DNA of 56,925 nucleotides from Myxococcus guangdongensis. GTDB lineage: Bacteria; Myxococcota; Myxococcia; Myxococcales; Myxococcaceae. A program made the position numbers and the translations under genes. Positions 15,709-26,300 of this stretch are shown piece by piece (positions within the stretch are counted from its first letter, which is position 1; each line of letters opens with the position of its first letter). The notes beneath the pieces are model-generated. The model ran no database searches. It was not told the DNA's origin and saw only the letters and a program-made list of their open reading frames with translations. The DNA lies in NCBI RefSeq assembly GCF_024198255.1, contig NZ_JAJVKW010000027.1, forward strand, positions 1-56,925. The letters run 5' to 3'.

Positions 15709-18663
15709 ATGCGTGGATGGATTGTGGGAGGCATCGCCGCTGGGGTGCTCGTGCTCCTCGCTTGGGTGCTGTGGGGGAATGACGCGCCCTCGGAGACTCG
15801 GGGCGAGGAGGACGCTGCACAGAGCGTGTCCGCACCGGGGTCAGGTGCCTTTGCTCGCAGGTCTCCGCCAATGCCCCGTCCACGCACGGGGCTTTCCATC
15901 CGAGGCACCGTCGTGGATGGCCTGGGCAGGCCCGTCGCGCGTGCTCGCGTCTCCGCGTCGTGGCCCGAGGAAGGCGAAACGCTGTCGACGATTCCCTGCC
16001 CTCGGAACGACCTCCCCTCGTGGGCGACACCGGATGTCAATCCCACGTCTCCCTGGCTCCTCGCGGACTGTCTGCCCCAGACCGAGGACATGTTGGTGTC
16101 CTTGTTGCTCGCGCGCCAGGGCGAAGCCCCCGTGCATGCCCAGACGCTCTCCGCCGAGGATGGCTCCTTCGTCCTGGAAGACCTTCCAGAGGGGCTCCAG
16201 GCGTTGCTCGCGCTCTCCGAGCACGGCGCGGTGTCTCGCACGGGGGTGCCCGCGAGCAGTCAGGACGTGGAGTTGATGCTGGAACAGCCCGTCCTCATCG
16301 AGGGACAGGTGCTGGGCGATGACGACGCCCCGCTGGAGGGAGTCTCCCTCACGCTGGTCAGCCTGCGGCACACGCGGTTCTTCGACGCGCGCACGGATGC
16401 TCGGGGTGAGTTCAAGCTCGGACCGGTTCCTCACGACATCTATCTCCTGCTCGCGTCGAAAGAAGGTTGGCGCCCCGTGCTCAAGCAGACGAGCTCCTCG
16501 GGCCTTCCGGAGGAGGTCCGGATGCACCGTTCACGCAGGCTCTCGGGACAGGTGATTTCCGGTGCGGCCCCCGCGGCAGGAGTCGAGGTGGTCGCCGTCA
16601 TGGCGGAGCCGTTCAACACGACACCTCCCTTCCGCGCGACCACGGATTCAGGCGGACGCTTCGAACTCGAATTGAACACCGGTTCGTTCCTCATCACCGC
16701 GGAGCGAGAAGGGCGGTCGGCGCTCGCGCGGGTCACCCTGGGCGCGTCTCCCTCTCCCGAGGTGCTGCTGGAGCTGGGGGAAGCGCTTCAGGTCGAGGGC
16801 ACGGTGCTCGACGAAACGTCTGGAGCCGCCGTGGCGGGCGCGCGCGTGAGCCTGCTCCCACCAGGACAGAAGTGGACGCGCCTGGAGACCACCACGGACT
16901 CGGCGGGTCGCTATCGCGTGGGGCCCGTGGAGCCTGGAGACTGGACGTTCGGAATCCAGGCCCCCGGCTACGTAGGCAGGGAGCGAGAGAATCGCACCCT
17001 GGCTCCGGCCCCAGGCACCCAGGACTTCACGCTGAAACGTGCGGCCACCATCACCGGACACGTGGTGGACGAGGCCGGGCAACCCCTGGGGAATGTGGAG
17101 CTGTTGTTGATGCAGGCAGCCCTCGGCCCCGGCGAAGAAGAGTACGTGGCGTGCCGCACGGCCGCGGACGGCTCATTCATGCTGGATGCGGCGTCCCCCG
17201 GCAGGTTCGAACTCATCGCGTACAGCCACCGCGTCGTCACGAAGACCCTCGTCGTCCGGGCGCCCATGACGGGCCTTCGCATCACCTTGAGCACGGGAGG
17301 CTCCGTGGAGGGAACGCTCACGGACGCTCGGGGCCTGCCGGTGCCAGGCTTCAAGGTGGTGCTGGCGCCTTTGAAGGGAGACGAACCCAACGAGACCCTG
17401 CACACTCCGAACACCGACCTTCGGGGCCGATTCTCGCGCGCAGGCGTCGCCCCGGGGAGATATCGGGTGAAAGCCGAGCAGTCCTCGTACAGCGTGACTC
17501 GCGAAGCCTGGTCCCTCGTGGAGGTCCAGGCGGGCGCGGTCACGAAGGTGGATTTGCGGCTCCCCGTCGAGCACGCCCTGGAAGGGAGCATCGTCGACAC
17601 CTCGGGCAATCCCATCCAAGGTGCCCGCATCCTGGTCCGGGCCCAAAGAGACGCTTCGGACGACGAGGGGAGTGCGCATATCGGAGGATGCGAGATGGAG
17701 GTGCACCCCGAAGTCGTCTCCGATGCGAAGGGCCACTTCGTCGTCCAGGGGCTTCGAGACGCGGACCATCTCGTGAGTGCATTCCGGGCGGGGCATGTCC
17801 TGCTTCCGGAGCAATCCACGGGAGAAACCCTGCGTGATGAAGAAGTCCTCATCGGAGCGGAGGTGAAGCAGGTTCGACTGGTGATGAAACGGCGCGCGCA
17901 TGTCCAGGGGCGGCTCGTCGGTCCCGATGGCGCGCCCCCTCGCAAGTTCCTCGTCAACGACACATGGGTGACCTCGCCGGATGGCACGTTCTCCGTGCCG
18001 AACCACGAGGGCCCCTTCCACAAACAGTTCATCTTCCAGGTGAAGGGCCTGCCCAAGGTCATGCGCACCGTGGAGGGCGGCTGGGACGGACCCGATATCG
18101 ACCTCGGAGAGATTCGAATGGAGGCGGGCCGCGAGCTTCGCGGCGTGGTGCGAGATGCTCGGACGGGAGACCCCGTGTCAGGTGTCCGGGTGCGCATCGA
18201 CGATGAAGGGAGCGACGAGAGTCCCGACCCCGAGCTGCAGCTCCAGGCGCTCTCGAATCGGGAGGGACGCTTCGTGCTCGGGCCGGTGCGCATCCGTCCG
18301 CTCACGCTGCTCTCGACCACGGAGGACCGATATCCGGAGCAGCGGACCCAGGTGGATTCGTCACAACAAGAGGTCTCGGTGTGGATGAGCCCCGGAGCGC
18401 GAGTCCACGTGAGGGTGATGGACCCGGAGGGGAAACCCGCGCAAGGCAGCCTCTTGTACCAATCGATGGAGACGTCACAGAACAAGCAGCTCTCGAACGG
18501 AGCGTGGGAGACCCAAGCCCTCGCGCCGGGGCGTTACACCTTTCGATGGGAAGGCGCTCATCCGGGTGCGTATCCGCCGCAACAGGTGGACGTGCCCGCG
18601 CAGGGAGACATCTCGGTGGTCTTCCAGCCCGTAACGACCGGCACACAAGCAAGCTCACCCTGA
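15709..18663 (+). CDS. Giant exported beta-domain protein, paralogue 2, C-terminally short
   Basis: This 984-residue paralogue has the same plan as its upstream neighbour: signal-anchor (WIVGGIAAGVLVLLAWVLW), the GLSIRGTVVDGLGRP module, the SASWPEEGETLS block with paired cysteines, and then serial carboxypeptidase-regulatory-like repeats. It ends at VVFQPVTTGTQ, whereas paralogues 1 and 3 continue for about 95 more residues with a module ending in a D-(V/I)-PASGTM strand, so that last domain is missing. Base composition is slightly lower in GC than paralogue 3, with more A in third positions. It lies 84 bases after paralogue 1 and is preceded by its own version of the shared promoter box. Function unknown, probably at the cell surface. 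Confidence 0.8.
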   Translation: MRGWIVGGIAAGVLVLLAWVLWGNDAPSETRGEEDAAQSVSAPGSGAFARRSPPMPRPRTGLSIRGTVVDGLGRPVARARVSASWPEEGETLSTIPCPRNDLPSWATPDVNPTSPWLLADCLPQTEDMLVSLLLARQGEAPVHAQTLSAEDGSFVLEDLPEGLQALLALSEHGAVSRTGVPASSQDVELMLEQPVLIEGQVLGDDDAPLEGVSLTLVSLRHTRFFDARTDARGEFKLGPVPHDIYLLLASKEGWRPVLKQTSSSGLPEEVRMHRSRRLSGQVISGAAPAAGVEVVAVMAEPFNTTPPFRATTDSGGRFELELNTGSFLITAEREGRSALARVTLGASPSPEVLLELGEALQVEGTVLDETSGAAVAGARVSLLPPGQKWTRLETTTDSAGRYRVGPVEPGDWTFGIQAPGYVGRERENRTLAPAPGTQDFTLKRAATITGHVVDEAGQPLGNVELLLMQAALGPGEEEYVACRTAADGSFMLDAASPGRFELIAYSHRVVTKTLVVRAPMTGLRITLSTGGSVEGTLTDARGLPVPGFKVVLAPLKGDEPNETLHTPNTDLRGRFSRAGVAPGRYRVKAEQSSYSVTREAWSLVEVQAGAVTKVDLRLPVEHALEGSIVDTSGNPIQGARILVRAQRDASDDEGSAHIGGCEMEVHPEVVSDAKGHFVVQGLRDADHLVSAFRAGHVLLPEQSTGETLRDEEVLIGAEVKQVRLVMKRRAHVQGRLVGPDGAPPRKFLVNDTWVTSPDGTFSVPNHEGPFHKQFIFQVKGLPKVMRTVEGGWDGPDIDLGEIRMEAGRELRGVVRDARTGDPVSGVRVRIDDEGSDESPDPELQLQALSNREGRFVLGPVRIRPLTLLSTTEDRYPEQRTQVDSSQQEVSVWMSPGARVHVRVMDPEGKPAQGSLLYQSMETSQNKQLSNGAWETQALAPGRYTFRWEGAHPGAYPPQQVDVPAQGDISVVFQPVTTGTQASSP

Positions 18664-18728
18664 ATCTCAGAAAGCAGAGCACGCAGCTCGCGAAGGGCTG
18701 ACATTCCACTCCCGAAGCAGTCCGTGGG

Positions 18729-18771
18729 GCTCCGGCTGCTATCCTGAGGCTTCGACGTCAGCAGCCGGAGC
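18729..18771 (+). promoter_or_regulatory. Inverted-repeat promoter box, copy 3
   Basis: A perfect 11-base inverted repeat, GCTCCGGCTGC (18729-18739) and GCAGCCGGAGC (18761-18771), encloses TATCCTGAGGC and GACGTC. It is nearly identical to copy 1 and sits at the same distance from its start codon (18778), again with the ribosome-binding GGAG in the right arm. Conservation of both arms across copies suggests a functional operator or RNA hairpin. Confidence 0.5.
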
Positions 18772-18777
18772 TCGTGC

Positions 18778-21700
18778 ATGCGCAGGTGGTTCTTGGGGGG
18801 CAGCATCCTCGTCATCGGAGTCCTCGTGCTCCTCGTGTGGCGGCCGTGGAGCGGCGAGCCCTCGGCGACTCCTCGCGCACCCGCGGGACAGGCTCGCGCC
18901 GCGCACGACGCGCTGCCTCGCACATCCGCTCCCCTGCCCCCTTCGAGCGCCGGGCTCTCCATCCGTGGCACCGTCGTGGACACGCTGGGCAAGCCCGTCG
19001 CCGGCGCCCGCGTCTCCGCGTCCTGGCCCGAGGACGGTGAGACGCTGTCCGCGACGCCCTGCCCCAAGGAGCTGCTCTCCCGTCGCGACGCGCTCAGCCC
19101 GGAGCCCTGGGCGACTCGGATGCTCGTCGACTGCATGCCCGCCTCCGAGAGCATCCTCGTCTCCCTGCTCCTCGCCCGTCAGGGTGAGGCCCCCGTGCAC
19201 GCGGAGGCGCTGTCCTCCGAGGACGGCTCCTTCGTCCTCGAAGGCCTGCCCGAAGGCCCCCAGACGCTGCTCGCGCTCTCCTCCCAGGGCGCGGGGACTC
19301 GCATGGGCGTGCCCGCCGGGAGCAGCGGTGTCTCGCTGATGCTCGACGACTCGCTGTTCATGTCAGGCCGCGTCCTCGATGAGGACAGCGCCCCCGTGCC
19401 CGGCGTCGCCATCACCCTCGCGAGCTGGCGCAACACCCGCTTCTTCGACACGACCACCGATGCCCGGGGCCACTTCAAGCTCGGCCCCCTTCCCTTCGAC
19501 TCCTACGTCCTGCTCGCCGCGAAGCAGGACTGGAGCCCGACCCTCGATTGGCTCCAGCTCCGCGAGGCGCCTCACGAGATCCGCCTGGGCCGCCGACACA
19601 CGCTCACCGGCCGCGTGCTCTCGAATGGCGCCCCCGTGAAGGACGTGGAGGTGCTCGCCTCCCGCGAGAAGGTCATGGAGGACAGGCCGCCGCTGCGCGC
19701 GAAGACGGACGCGCAAGGTCGCTTCACCCTCGAGCCCGGCAGCGGCCACTACCGGCTCACCGCCGAACACGCGGGCCAGTACGCACGCGCCCTGGTGGAG
19801 CTGGGCAAGACACCCTCGTCCCCCGTGACGCTGAACCTCGGAGAGGCGCTCGGTGTCGAAGGACGCGTCACCGACGACCAGGGCGCCCCCGTGGCCAAGG
19901 CCCGCGTGAAGCTGCGGTCCACCGACCGCTCACGCGTCGAGGAGCTGGAGACCCTCACCGGTCCGGATGGTCGCTACCGCGCGGGACCCGTCGCTCCCGG
20001 AGGCTGGGACTTCACCATCGAAGCCGACGGCTACGTGGACATGTCCAGTGCCGAGGAGCGCGTCATGTCCTCCAACATGCGCTCCCAGGACTTCACCCTC
20101 ACGCGCGCCACGTCCGTCACTGGTCGCGTCGTCGACGGCTCGGGACGTCCGCTCGCGGGCATCCGGGTCGACCTGCACCGCCCCGTCCAGCACGCCGAGG
20201 ACTTCGAGCCCCAGGAGAGCACCTACTCGGCCGAGGACGGCGCCTTCGTGCTCGATGCCACCGAACCCGGCGACTACAAGGTGAGCACCTTCAGCGAGCG
20301 CTTCGTCCCGCTCATCCTGTCGACGCCCGCTCCCGCCAAGGACGTCCTGCTGACGCTGAGCACCGGTGGCACCGTCGAAGGCACCTTGCTGGACGCACGA
20401 GGACAACCCATGCCGCGCTTCCATGTGGTCCTGGGGCGGATGGACGCGGGCGAAGACGAGCAAGAGCCGCTGGAGACGATGGGCACGGATGACCAGGGCG
20501 TCTTCCGCCGTCAGGGCGTCGCTCCCGGGCGCTACCGCATCTTCGCGCTGCGCGCCTCCCCCAGCGTGGACCGCAAGGTCGAGGCCGAGGTGGAGGTGCG
20601 CGATGGCGCCGTGGCGAAGGTGACGATGCGACTGCCGCCCGAGCGCGCCGTGGAGGTGCTCGTCGTCGACACCTCGGGCAACCCCGTGGAGAAGGCCCTG
20701 GTGCGCGCCAGGCCGCTGGACCCCACTCCCGAGGAGTACCACTCAGAGATGCACCACTTCTCCTCGGGCGTCAGCACGGACGCGAACGGACGCGCGGTGC
20801 TCCGACACCTGGAGGCCACCGGGTACAGGCTCGCCGCCACGAAGCTCGGTCACACCCTGTTGCCTGAGCGCTCCACGCCCTCCTCCAGTCCCTCGGCGAC
20901 GGGCTCCGAGAATCTCTTCATCCAGGCGGACACGCAGCAGGCGCGGTTCGTGATGAAGCGCCACTCGCATGTCAAAGGTCGCCTCGTCGGACCGGATGGC
21001 GCGCCCCTCTCGCGCTTCCGCGTCAACGCGCAACAGCTCGAGTCCGATGACGGGACCTTCTCGCTCCCCAACCACCCCATGGCGGGACGCACCCAGTTCA
21101 TCTTCAGCGCGCAGGGGCTGCCCACCGTGTCTCGCGCCGTGCAGGGCGGCGAGGCGTCCGCGGACGTCGACCTGGGGGACATCCGGCTCGAGGCGGGCCG
21201 CGCGCTCACGGGCGTCGTGCTGGACGCGACGACGGGAGAGCCCGCGGAGAATGTCCTGGTGGCGCTCGACAGCGAGCTGCGCGACGAGGGCGACAACTTC
21301 CCGCGACAGCTCGTCTTGAGGACCACGGACCGCGACGGACGCTTCGACCTGGGCAAGCTGGAGGCTCGCCCGCTCACGCTCCGACTGGCCCTGCTCGAGC
21401 GCTACCGCGAGCAGTTGGTTTCCATCAACGCCACGCAGACCGAGGTGACGGTGCGCATGGACCCCGGCGCGCGGCTGAACGTGACGGCGCGCGATGCGCA
21501 GGGGAAGAAGGCCAACGGCTTCGTCACCTATCAGGGCGCGGGCTCCGAGGGCTCCATCGTCCTGGAGAACGGCGCTGGGAAAGCGAGCGCGCTCAACCCC
21601 GGGAAGTACACGCTGCGGCTGGAGCCTCGCGGACAGCAGAGCCGTCCCCTGGCCTACCTGCCACAGCAGGTGGACGTGCCATCGAGCGGCGAGGTGTCGG

Positions 21701-22035
21701 TGCAGTTCAAGCCCGCAACGGGCGGCGTGACGGTGAGGCTGCGCGTGCCCACGGACCAGGGCGTGGACATGGCGCTGGTGCCCGGCAGCGTGCCTCCGCC
21801 CACGAGCCCCGCCGCGCTCCGCCAGGTCATGTTCCAGGGCATCCCCGGCTTCTACGAGGTGGGGGACACCGAGGTGGTGTTCGCTCATGTCCCACAGGGC
21901 AGGGTCACCGTCTTCTTCCTCACGCCCGACGCGCTCGGCCGCTACCACACCGAGGAGCTGGACATCCCCGCGAGTGGCACGATGTCTCGCACGCTACAGC
22001 TCGCGTGGCGGAGGCTCGACGTCACCCAGGACTAG
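18778..22035 (+). CDS. Giant exported beta-domain protein, paralogue 3
   Basis: This 1,085-residue paralogue starts with an N-terminal signal-anchor (FLGGSILVIGVLVLLVW), then an Ala/Pro-rich linker, then GLSIRGTVVDTLGKP and a full set of carboxypeptidase-regulatory-like modules. The SASWPEDGETLS block with PCP and DCMP cysteines is conserved. The last module, ending in DIPASGTMSRTL, is present as in paralogue 1. Codons here favour C in third position far more than paralogue 1, so the copies have diverged for a long time and are not a recent duplication. No catalytic residues are evident. Probably a periplasmic or surface structural protein. Confidence 0.8.
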   Translation: MRRWFLGGSILVIGVLVLLVWRPWSGEPSATPRAPAGQARAAHDALPRTSAPLPPSSAGLSIRGTVVDTLGKPVAGARVSASWPEDGETLSATPCPKELLSRRDALSPEPWATRMLVDCMPASESILVSLLLARQGEAPVHAEALSSEDGSFVLEGLPEGPQTLLALSSQGAGTRMGVPAGSSGVSLMLDDSLFMSGRVLDEDSAPVPGVAITLASWRNTRFFDTTTDARGHFKLGPLPFDSYVLLAAKQDWSPTLDWLQLREAPHEIRLGRRHTLTGRVLSNGAPVKDVEVLASREKVMEDRPPLRAKTDAQGRFTLEPGSGHYRLTAEHAGQYARALVELGKTPSSPVTLNLGEALGVEGRVTDDQGAPVAKARVKLRSTDRSRVEELETLTGPDGRYRAGPVAPGGWDFTIEADGYVDMSSAEERVMSSNMRSQDFTLTRATSVTGRVVDGSGRPLAGIRVDLHRPVQHAEDFEPQESTYSAEDGAFVLDATEPGDYKVSTFSERFVPLILSTPAPAKDVLLTLSTGGTVEGTLLDARGQPMPRFHVVLGRMDAGEDEQEPLETMGTDDQGVFRRQGVAPGRYRIFALRASPSVDRKVEAEVEVRDGAVAKVTMRLPPERAVEVLVVDTSGNPVEKALVRARPLDPTPEEYHSEMHHFSSGVSTDANGRAVLRHLEATGYRLAATKLGHTLLPERSTPSSSPSATGSENLFIQADTQQARFVMKRHSHVKGRLVGPDGAPLSRFRVNAQQLESDDGTFSLPNHPMAGRTQFIFSAQGLPTVSRAVQGGEASADVDLGDIRLEAGRALTGVVLDATTGEPAENVLVALDSELRDEGDNFPRQLVLRTTDRDGRFDLGKLEARPLTLRLALLERYREQLVSINATQTEVTVRMDPGARLNVTARDAQGKKANGFVTYQGAGSEGSIVLENGAGKASALNPGKYTLRLEPRGQQSRPLAYLPQQVDVPSSGEVSVQFKPATGGVTVRLRVPTDQGVDMALVPGSVPPPTSPAALRQVMFQGIPGFYEVGDTEVVFAHVPQGRVTVFFLTPDALGRYHTEELDIPASGTMSRTLQLAWRRLDVTQD

Positions 22036-22123
22036 TCGCCTCGCGGCTGTTGGACATCGCGCGTGCGTCTGCGGGCTGGAAACGAGAGCCGCGCCGTGCT
22101 TCAGGTACGGTGCGGGGCCCGCC

Positions 22124-23377
22124 ATGCACTTCAAGTTCGTCCACGCCGCCGACCTGCACCTGGACACTCCCTTCCGCGGCATCGCAGCCCACGGCCCGCT
22201 GCTGACCCGGTTCCAGGAGTCAACCTTCCGCGCCCTGGCGCGCATCGTCGACTTGTGCCTGCGCGAGCGCGTCGCCTTCCTGCTGCTCGCCGGGGATTTG
22301 TTCGAGGTGAAGGACCGCTCCGTGCGCGCGCGGCTCGCCCTGCGTCGCGAGCTGGAGCGCCTGCACGTCGCGGGCATCGAGGCATTCATCGTCCACGGGA
22401 ATCATGATCCGCTCAGCGGTGACACGGGCACGCTCGGACTGCCGTCCTCGGTGAAGGTCTTCGGCCCGGACTGGGAGGAGGTCGAGGTGCGGCGCGAGGG
22501 CCGCCGGTTGTGCCGCGTGCAGGGCATCTCGTATCCCGACGTGGAGGTGCGTGATGACTTGTCCTCGCGCTTCCGTCGCACCAGCGAGGGCTTCAGCGTG
22601 GGCCTGCTGCACGCGAACCTGGGCGGCGCCGAGGGCCATGCGAACTATGCCCCCTGCACCCCCGCGGGCCTGGGCTCGCGCGACCTGGACTACTGGGCGC
22701 TGGGACATGTGCACACGCGCGGCGAGCTGGCGCTCCCCGGCGGCGGGCTCGCGGTGTACCCAGGCAATCCGCAGGGCCGGCACGTGCTGGAGACCGGTGA
22801 GCGAGGCTGCGTGCTGGTGGAGGTGGAGGACCGTGGGACGCGGCGGCGCTTCGTGCCCGTGGACACGGTGCGCTGGCATCGGGTGGAGGTGCCGCTCACC
22901 GGCGTGGCCACGCTGGATGGATTGATGGGGACGCTGAGCGAGGCCGTGGACGCGGCGTGTGCTCATGAGCTGGACGGGCACGCGGTGCGCGTGGTGCTCA
23001 CGGGGCGCGGTCCGCTGCACCGGGAGCTGGCTCGACCGGGGGCGCTCTCGCAGTTGGAAGAAGGGCTGCGCGCGAAGCTGGCGGCGGGACATCCACCGGT
23101 GCTGCTGGAGTCGCTGCGGGACTCGAGTCGCCCCGAGCTGGATTGGGATGCGCTCACGGCGGAGGGCGGCTTCGCTCGCACGCTGTTGGAGGAGGCTCGC
23201 GCGCTGGAGGAGGACCCGAGCGAGCTGACGCGACTGTGGGACGAGGAGGCGCTCGGCAGCCTGGGGCAGAAGCTGAAGCGCCTGGGGGTGGATGTGCTGG
23301 AGACGCCTCGCAAGGAGTGGGTGTCCCGCGCGAGCCTGCTGGGCGTCGAGGCGCTGCACGAGGAGGACGGGGCATGA
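22124..23377 (+). CDS. SbcD/YhaO-like metallophosphoesterase nuclease
   Basis: This 417-residue protein has all the calcineurin-like metal-binding motifs: HAADLHLD (7-14), AGDLFE, VHGNHD and the late GHVHTRG. This is the order found in Mre11/SbcD and YhaO-type exonucleases. The C-terminal third is helical and probably contacts the ATPase. Its stop overlaps the start of the YhaN-like ATPase gene (ATGA), matching the usual nuclease-ATPase pairing. The complex is expected to process DNA ends in the cytoplasm. The ATG at 22124 directly starts the first metallophosphoesterase strand; the longer open frame upstream runs into paralogue 3 and is not used. Confidence 0.88.
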   Translation: MHFKFVHAADLHLDTPFRGIAAHGPLLTRFQESTFRALARIVDLCLRERVAFLLLAGDLFEVKDRSVRARLALRRELERLHVAGIEAFIVHGNHDPLSGDTGTLGLPSSVKVFGPDWEEVEVRREGRRLCRVQGISYPDVEVRDDLSSRFRRTSEGFSVGLLHANLGGAEGHANYAPCTPAGLGSRDLDYWALGHVHTRGELALPGGGLAVYPGNPQGRHVLETGERGCVLVEVEDRGTRRRFVPVDTVRWHRVEVPLTGVATLDGLMGTLSEAVDAACAHELDGHAVRVVLTGRGPLHRELARPGALSQLEEGLRAKLAAGHPPVLLESLRDSSRPELDWDALTAEGGFARTLLEEARALEEDPSELTRLWDEEALGSLGQKLKRLGVDVLETPRKEWVSRASLLGVEALHEEDGA

Positions 23378-26300
23378 AGCCGGGCTTGCGCATCGACTCG
23401 CTGCGGGTGCGACGCTTCGGACACTTCTCCGAGCTGTCGCTGGAGCTGGGTCCCGGACTGCACCTGATGTACGGGCCCAACGAGGCGGGCAAGAGCACGC
23501 TGCTCGCATTCCTTCGGGCCATGTTGTTCGGCTTCGAGAAGCGTGGGCATCCGGAGCGGTATGCGCCCTCCGAGGAGGACACGCCCTTCGGCGGTGAGCT
23601 GCGGCTCTTCACGGCGACGGGGCCGCTGACGGTGCGGCGCATGGCGACGCCCAAGGGACGCAAGGCCGAGAGCCTGACGGTGCTCGGGCCCGACGGCGAG
23701 CCGCTGTCCGAGGAGCGCCTGAAGGACGCGCGGGGACATGTCTCGCGGGAGCTGTACTTCGATGTCTTCGCTTTCCGGCTGGAGGAGCTCGCGGGCTTCG
23801 AGCAGCTCACGGAGGCTCGGGGCGCTTCGGATGCGTTGGTGGCCGCGAGCATGCGCGGGGCCCGGCGATTGCCCGAGGCGATGTCCGCGCTGAGCAAGAG
23901 CGCCGAGCGGCTCTACAAGCCGAGTGGGACGAACCCCGAGCTGAACGTGAAGCTCCGTGAGCTGGAGGAGGTTCAGGAACAACTTCGTGAGCAGGGGAAC
24001 CGGCCCGCGCTCTACTTCGCGAAGCGCGAGCGATGGGAGGCGCTGGGTGGGGAGCTCGTCCGGCTGGAGACGCGGGTCCAGGAGGATGGTCGCGAGTTGG
24101 AGCGGCTGGAACGACTGTCCTCGGCGTTGAGTGAAGTCACGGCGCTGGGGGAGGCTCGGGCGGAGCTGGAGGGACTGCCGGCGCTGGAGACCTTCCCCGA
24201 GGGCGGCGAGACACGACTGGAGGAGGCGCTCCAGCGCGGTCGCAACCAGCGCGGCGACGTGGCGCGGCTCGTGGAGAAGCTGTCGTCCACGGAGGCGGAG
24301 CTGGAGCGGCTGTCGGCGCCTTCGCCGGTGCATGGGCGGGAGGAGGCGCTGCGCGCGGCGGTGGCCTCGTATGCGGAGTACTCGGAGAGGATTCGAGCGT
24401 TGCCGGCCCGGCGCGCGGCGCTGCGGGTGAAGAGGCGTCAGGTGGAGATGTCGCTGGAGGAGCTGGGCCTCGGCGTCGATGGCGCGGGGTTGATGGGACT
24501 CGACTTGAGCGCGGGGGCTCGCGCGGGGCTGGAGTCACTGTCGACGCGCCTGGAGGCGGAGGAGACGGGACGGAAGGATTCATTCGCCGCCTGGGGGCGG
24601 GCTCGCTCCGAGCGGGAGCGCCTGGATGGGGTGCTCGGGCGATTGGAGTCGGAGCTCGCGGAGCTGCCGGATGTGCGGCCCTCGCATGTCCGGCAACAAC
24701 AGGCGGGCTCGCGTCGGATGCGCGAAGTGCGCGGTGAGCTGGAGCGATTGGGGGAGAAGAAGGAGGAGACCCGACGACAGCTCGAGGGCTCTCGCCATTC
24801 CGGAGTGGGCCCCGGGGCGCCGAACGTCGCGGTGATTCCCGTGTGGTGGGTGCCGGCGGCCGCCGCCATCGTGGTGGCGCTGGCGGTGGGTGCGTGGTTG
24901 ATGGGTGGGACGGCGGCGGGGGCGATGTGCCTCGCGGGTGGATTGCTGCTCACCGGATTGGTGGAAGTGGCTCGGCGGCGCGTGGAGTCGGCTCGCGATG
25001 CGGAGCGCGCGGCCCAGGCGGCCCGGCTGCGTGAGCGGCAGCAAACGGAGGAGCGGCTTCGCGCGACGCTCGCGGGATTGGCGGCTCGCGAGGAGGTGCT
25101 TCATCGGGAGCTGCTCACGGCGTCGATGGAGGCGGGGCTCGCGCCGCTGGCGACGCTCGCGGACATCACCGTGCGCGAGGGTTTGTTGGCGGACCTGCTG
25201 GAGAAGGCGGGACGGCGCGAGGTGCTGCTGCGCGAGCGGGACACGCTGCGCGCCAGCCATGACGTGGCCTCGCGCGATGAACGTCAGGCGGGCGAGACGC
25301 TGCGTGGACATGAGGGGCGAATCGCGACGCTCAACGCCGAGCTCGCGGTGTGTCTGGCGTCACGGAAGTTCCCCTCGGGCCTGCCCGCGCCCGCGGCGCT
25401 GACGCTGTGGCGGGATGCCTCCGCGCTCCGGCAGCGCTGGCAGGACGTGAGCGCCGAGGACGCGGCTGTCAGTACGGATGAGGCCACCTGCGCGGCGGTG
25501 GTGACGCGGCTTCATGAGCTGACGCAGGGGCTGTTCACGAACACGTCCCTGCGCACCCATGCGGTCTCTGGCTCGTCGGGCCGCGATGCACCGACCGGCT
25601 CCTTGTCCCTGAATACGCCCGTGAGGCTCGCGCACGGCACGGAGCGCCCCCACGAGCTGACGAACCCAGCGTCGCACGACGGCGCTCCGACTCACGAAGA
25701 CACTCCTCACTTCACCAGGACGGTGGACTCACACACGTCCTCGCGAAACGCTTCGTTCGCGACCGCGGACTCGTCGAACCGCGACGCGCCGACCGAAGCC
25801 CTCTCGTCCGCGACGCTCCTCACGGTCTCCAGTACGCGGGGCCTCCGCGCGGCTCGCGTCCCTCCGACGAGCACTCCGTTCCACGACGAAGACCTCCTCT
25901 CCGCCAGGACCACGGAGTCACTCGTCGCGAGCGTGACCTCCGCCCTCGACGCGGCCCGTGAGCGCGAGACCGAGCGGCGCGCGGTGGACGAACGTCGTCG
26001 CGAGCTGCGTGAAGAGAAGGCGCGCCTCGACACCCTCCGCCAGTCCGAGGACGCCGCGCTCGCCGCCCTGCTCCACGAAGGTGGCGGCGGTGACGAGGAG
26101 ACCTTCCGCCGTCGGGCCGTGCAGGCCCGCCGCTACGCCGAGCTCGTCCGACAGACCCGTGAGCTGGCCCAGCGCATCGAGGCCCGCACCGGGCTCTCCG
26201 ACGCACAGGTCCGCGAGGCGCTCCGCTCCCTCGGCGGCGCGGAGGGACTGCGCATCACCCTGGAACAGGTGCGCTCGCGACACTCGGAAGCACAGTCGAA

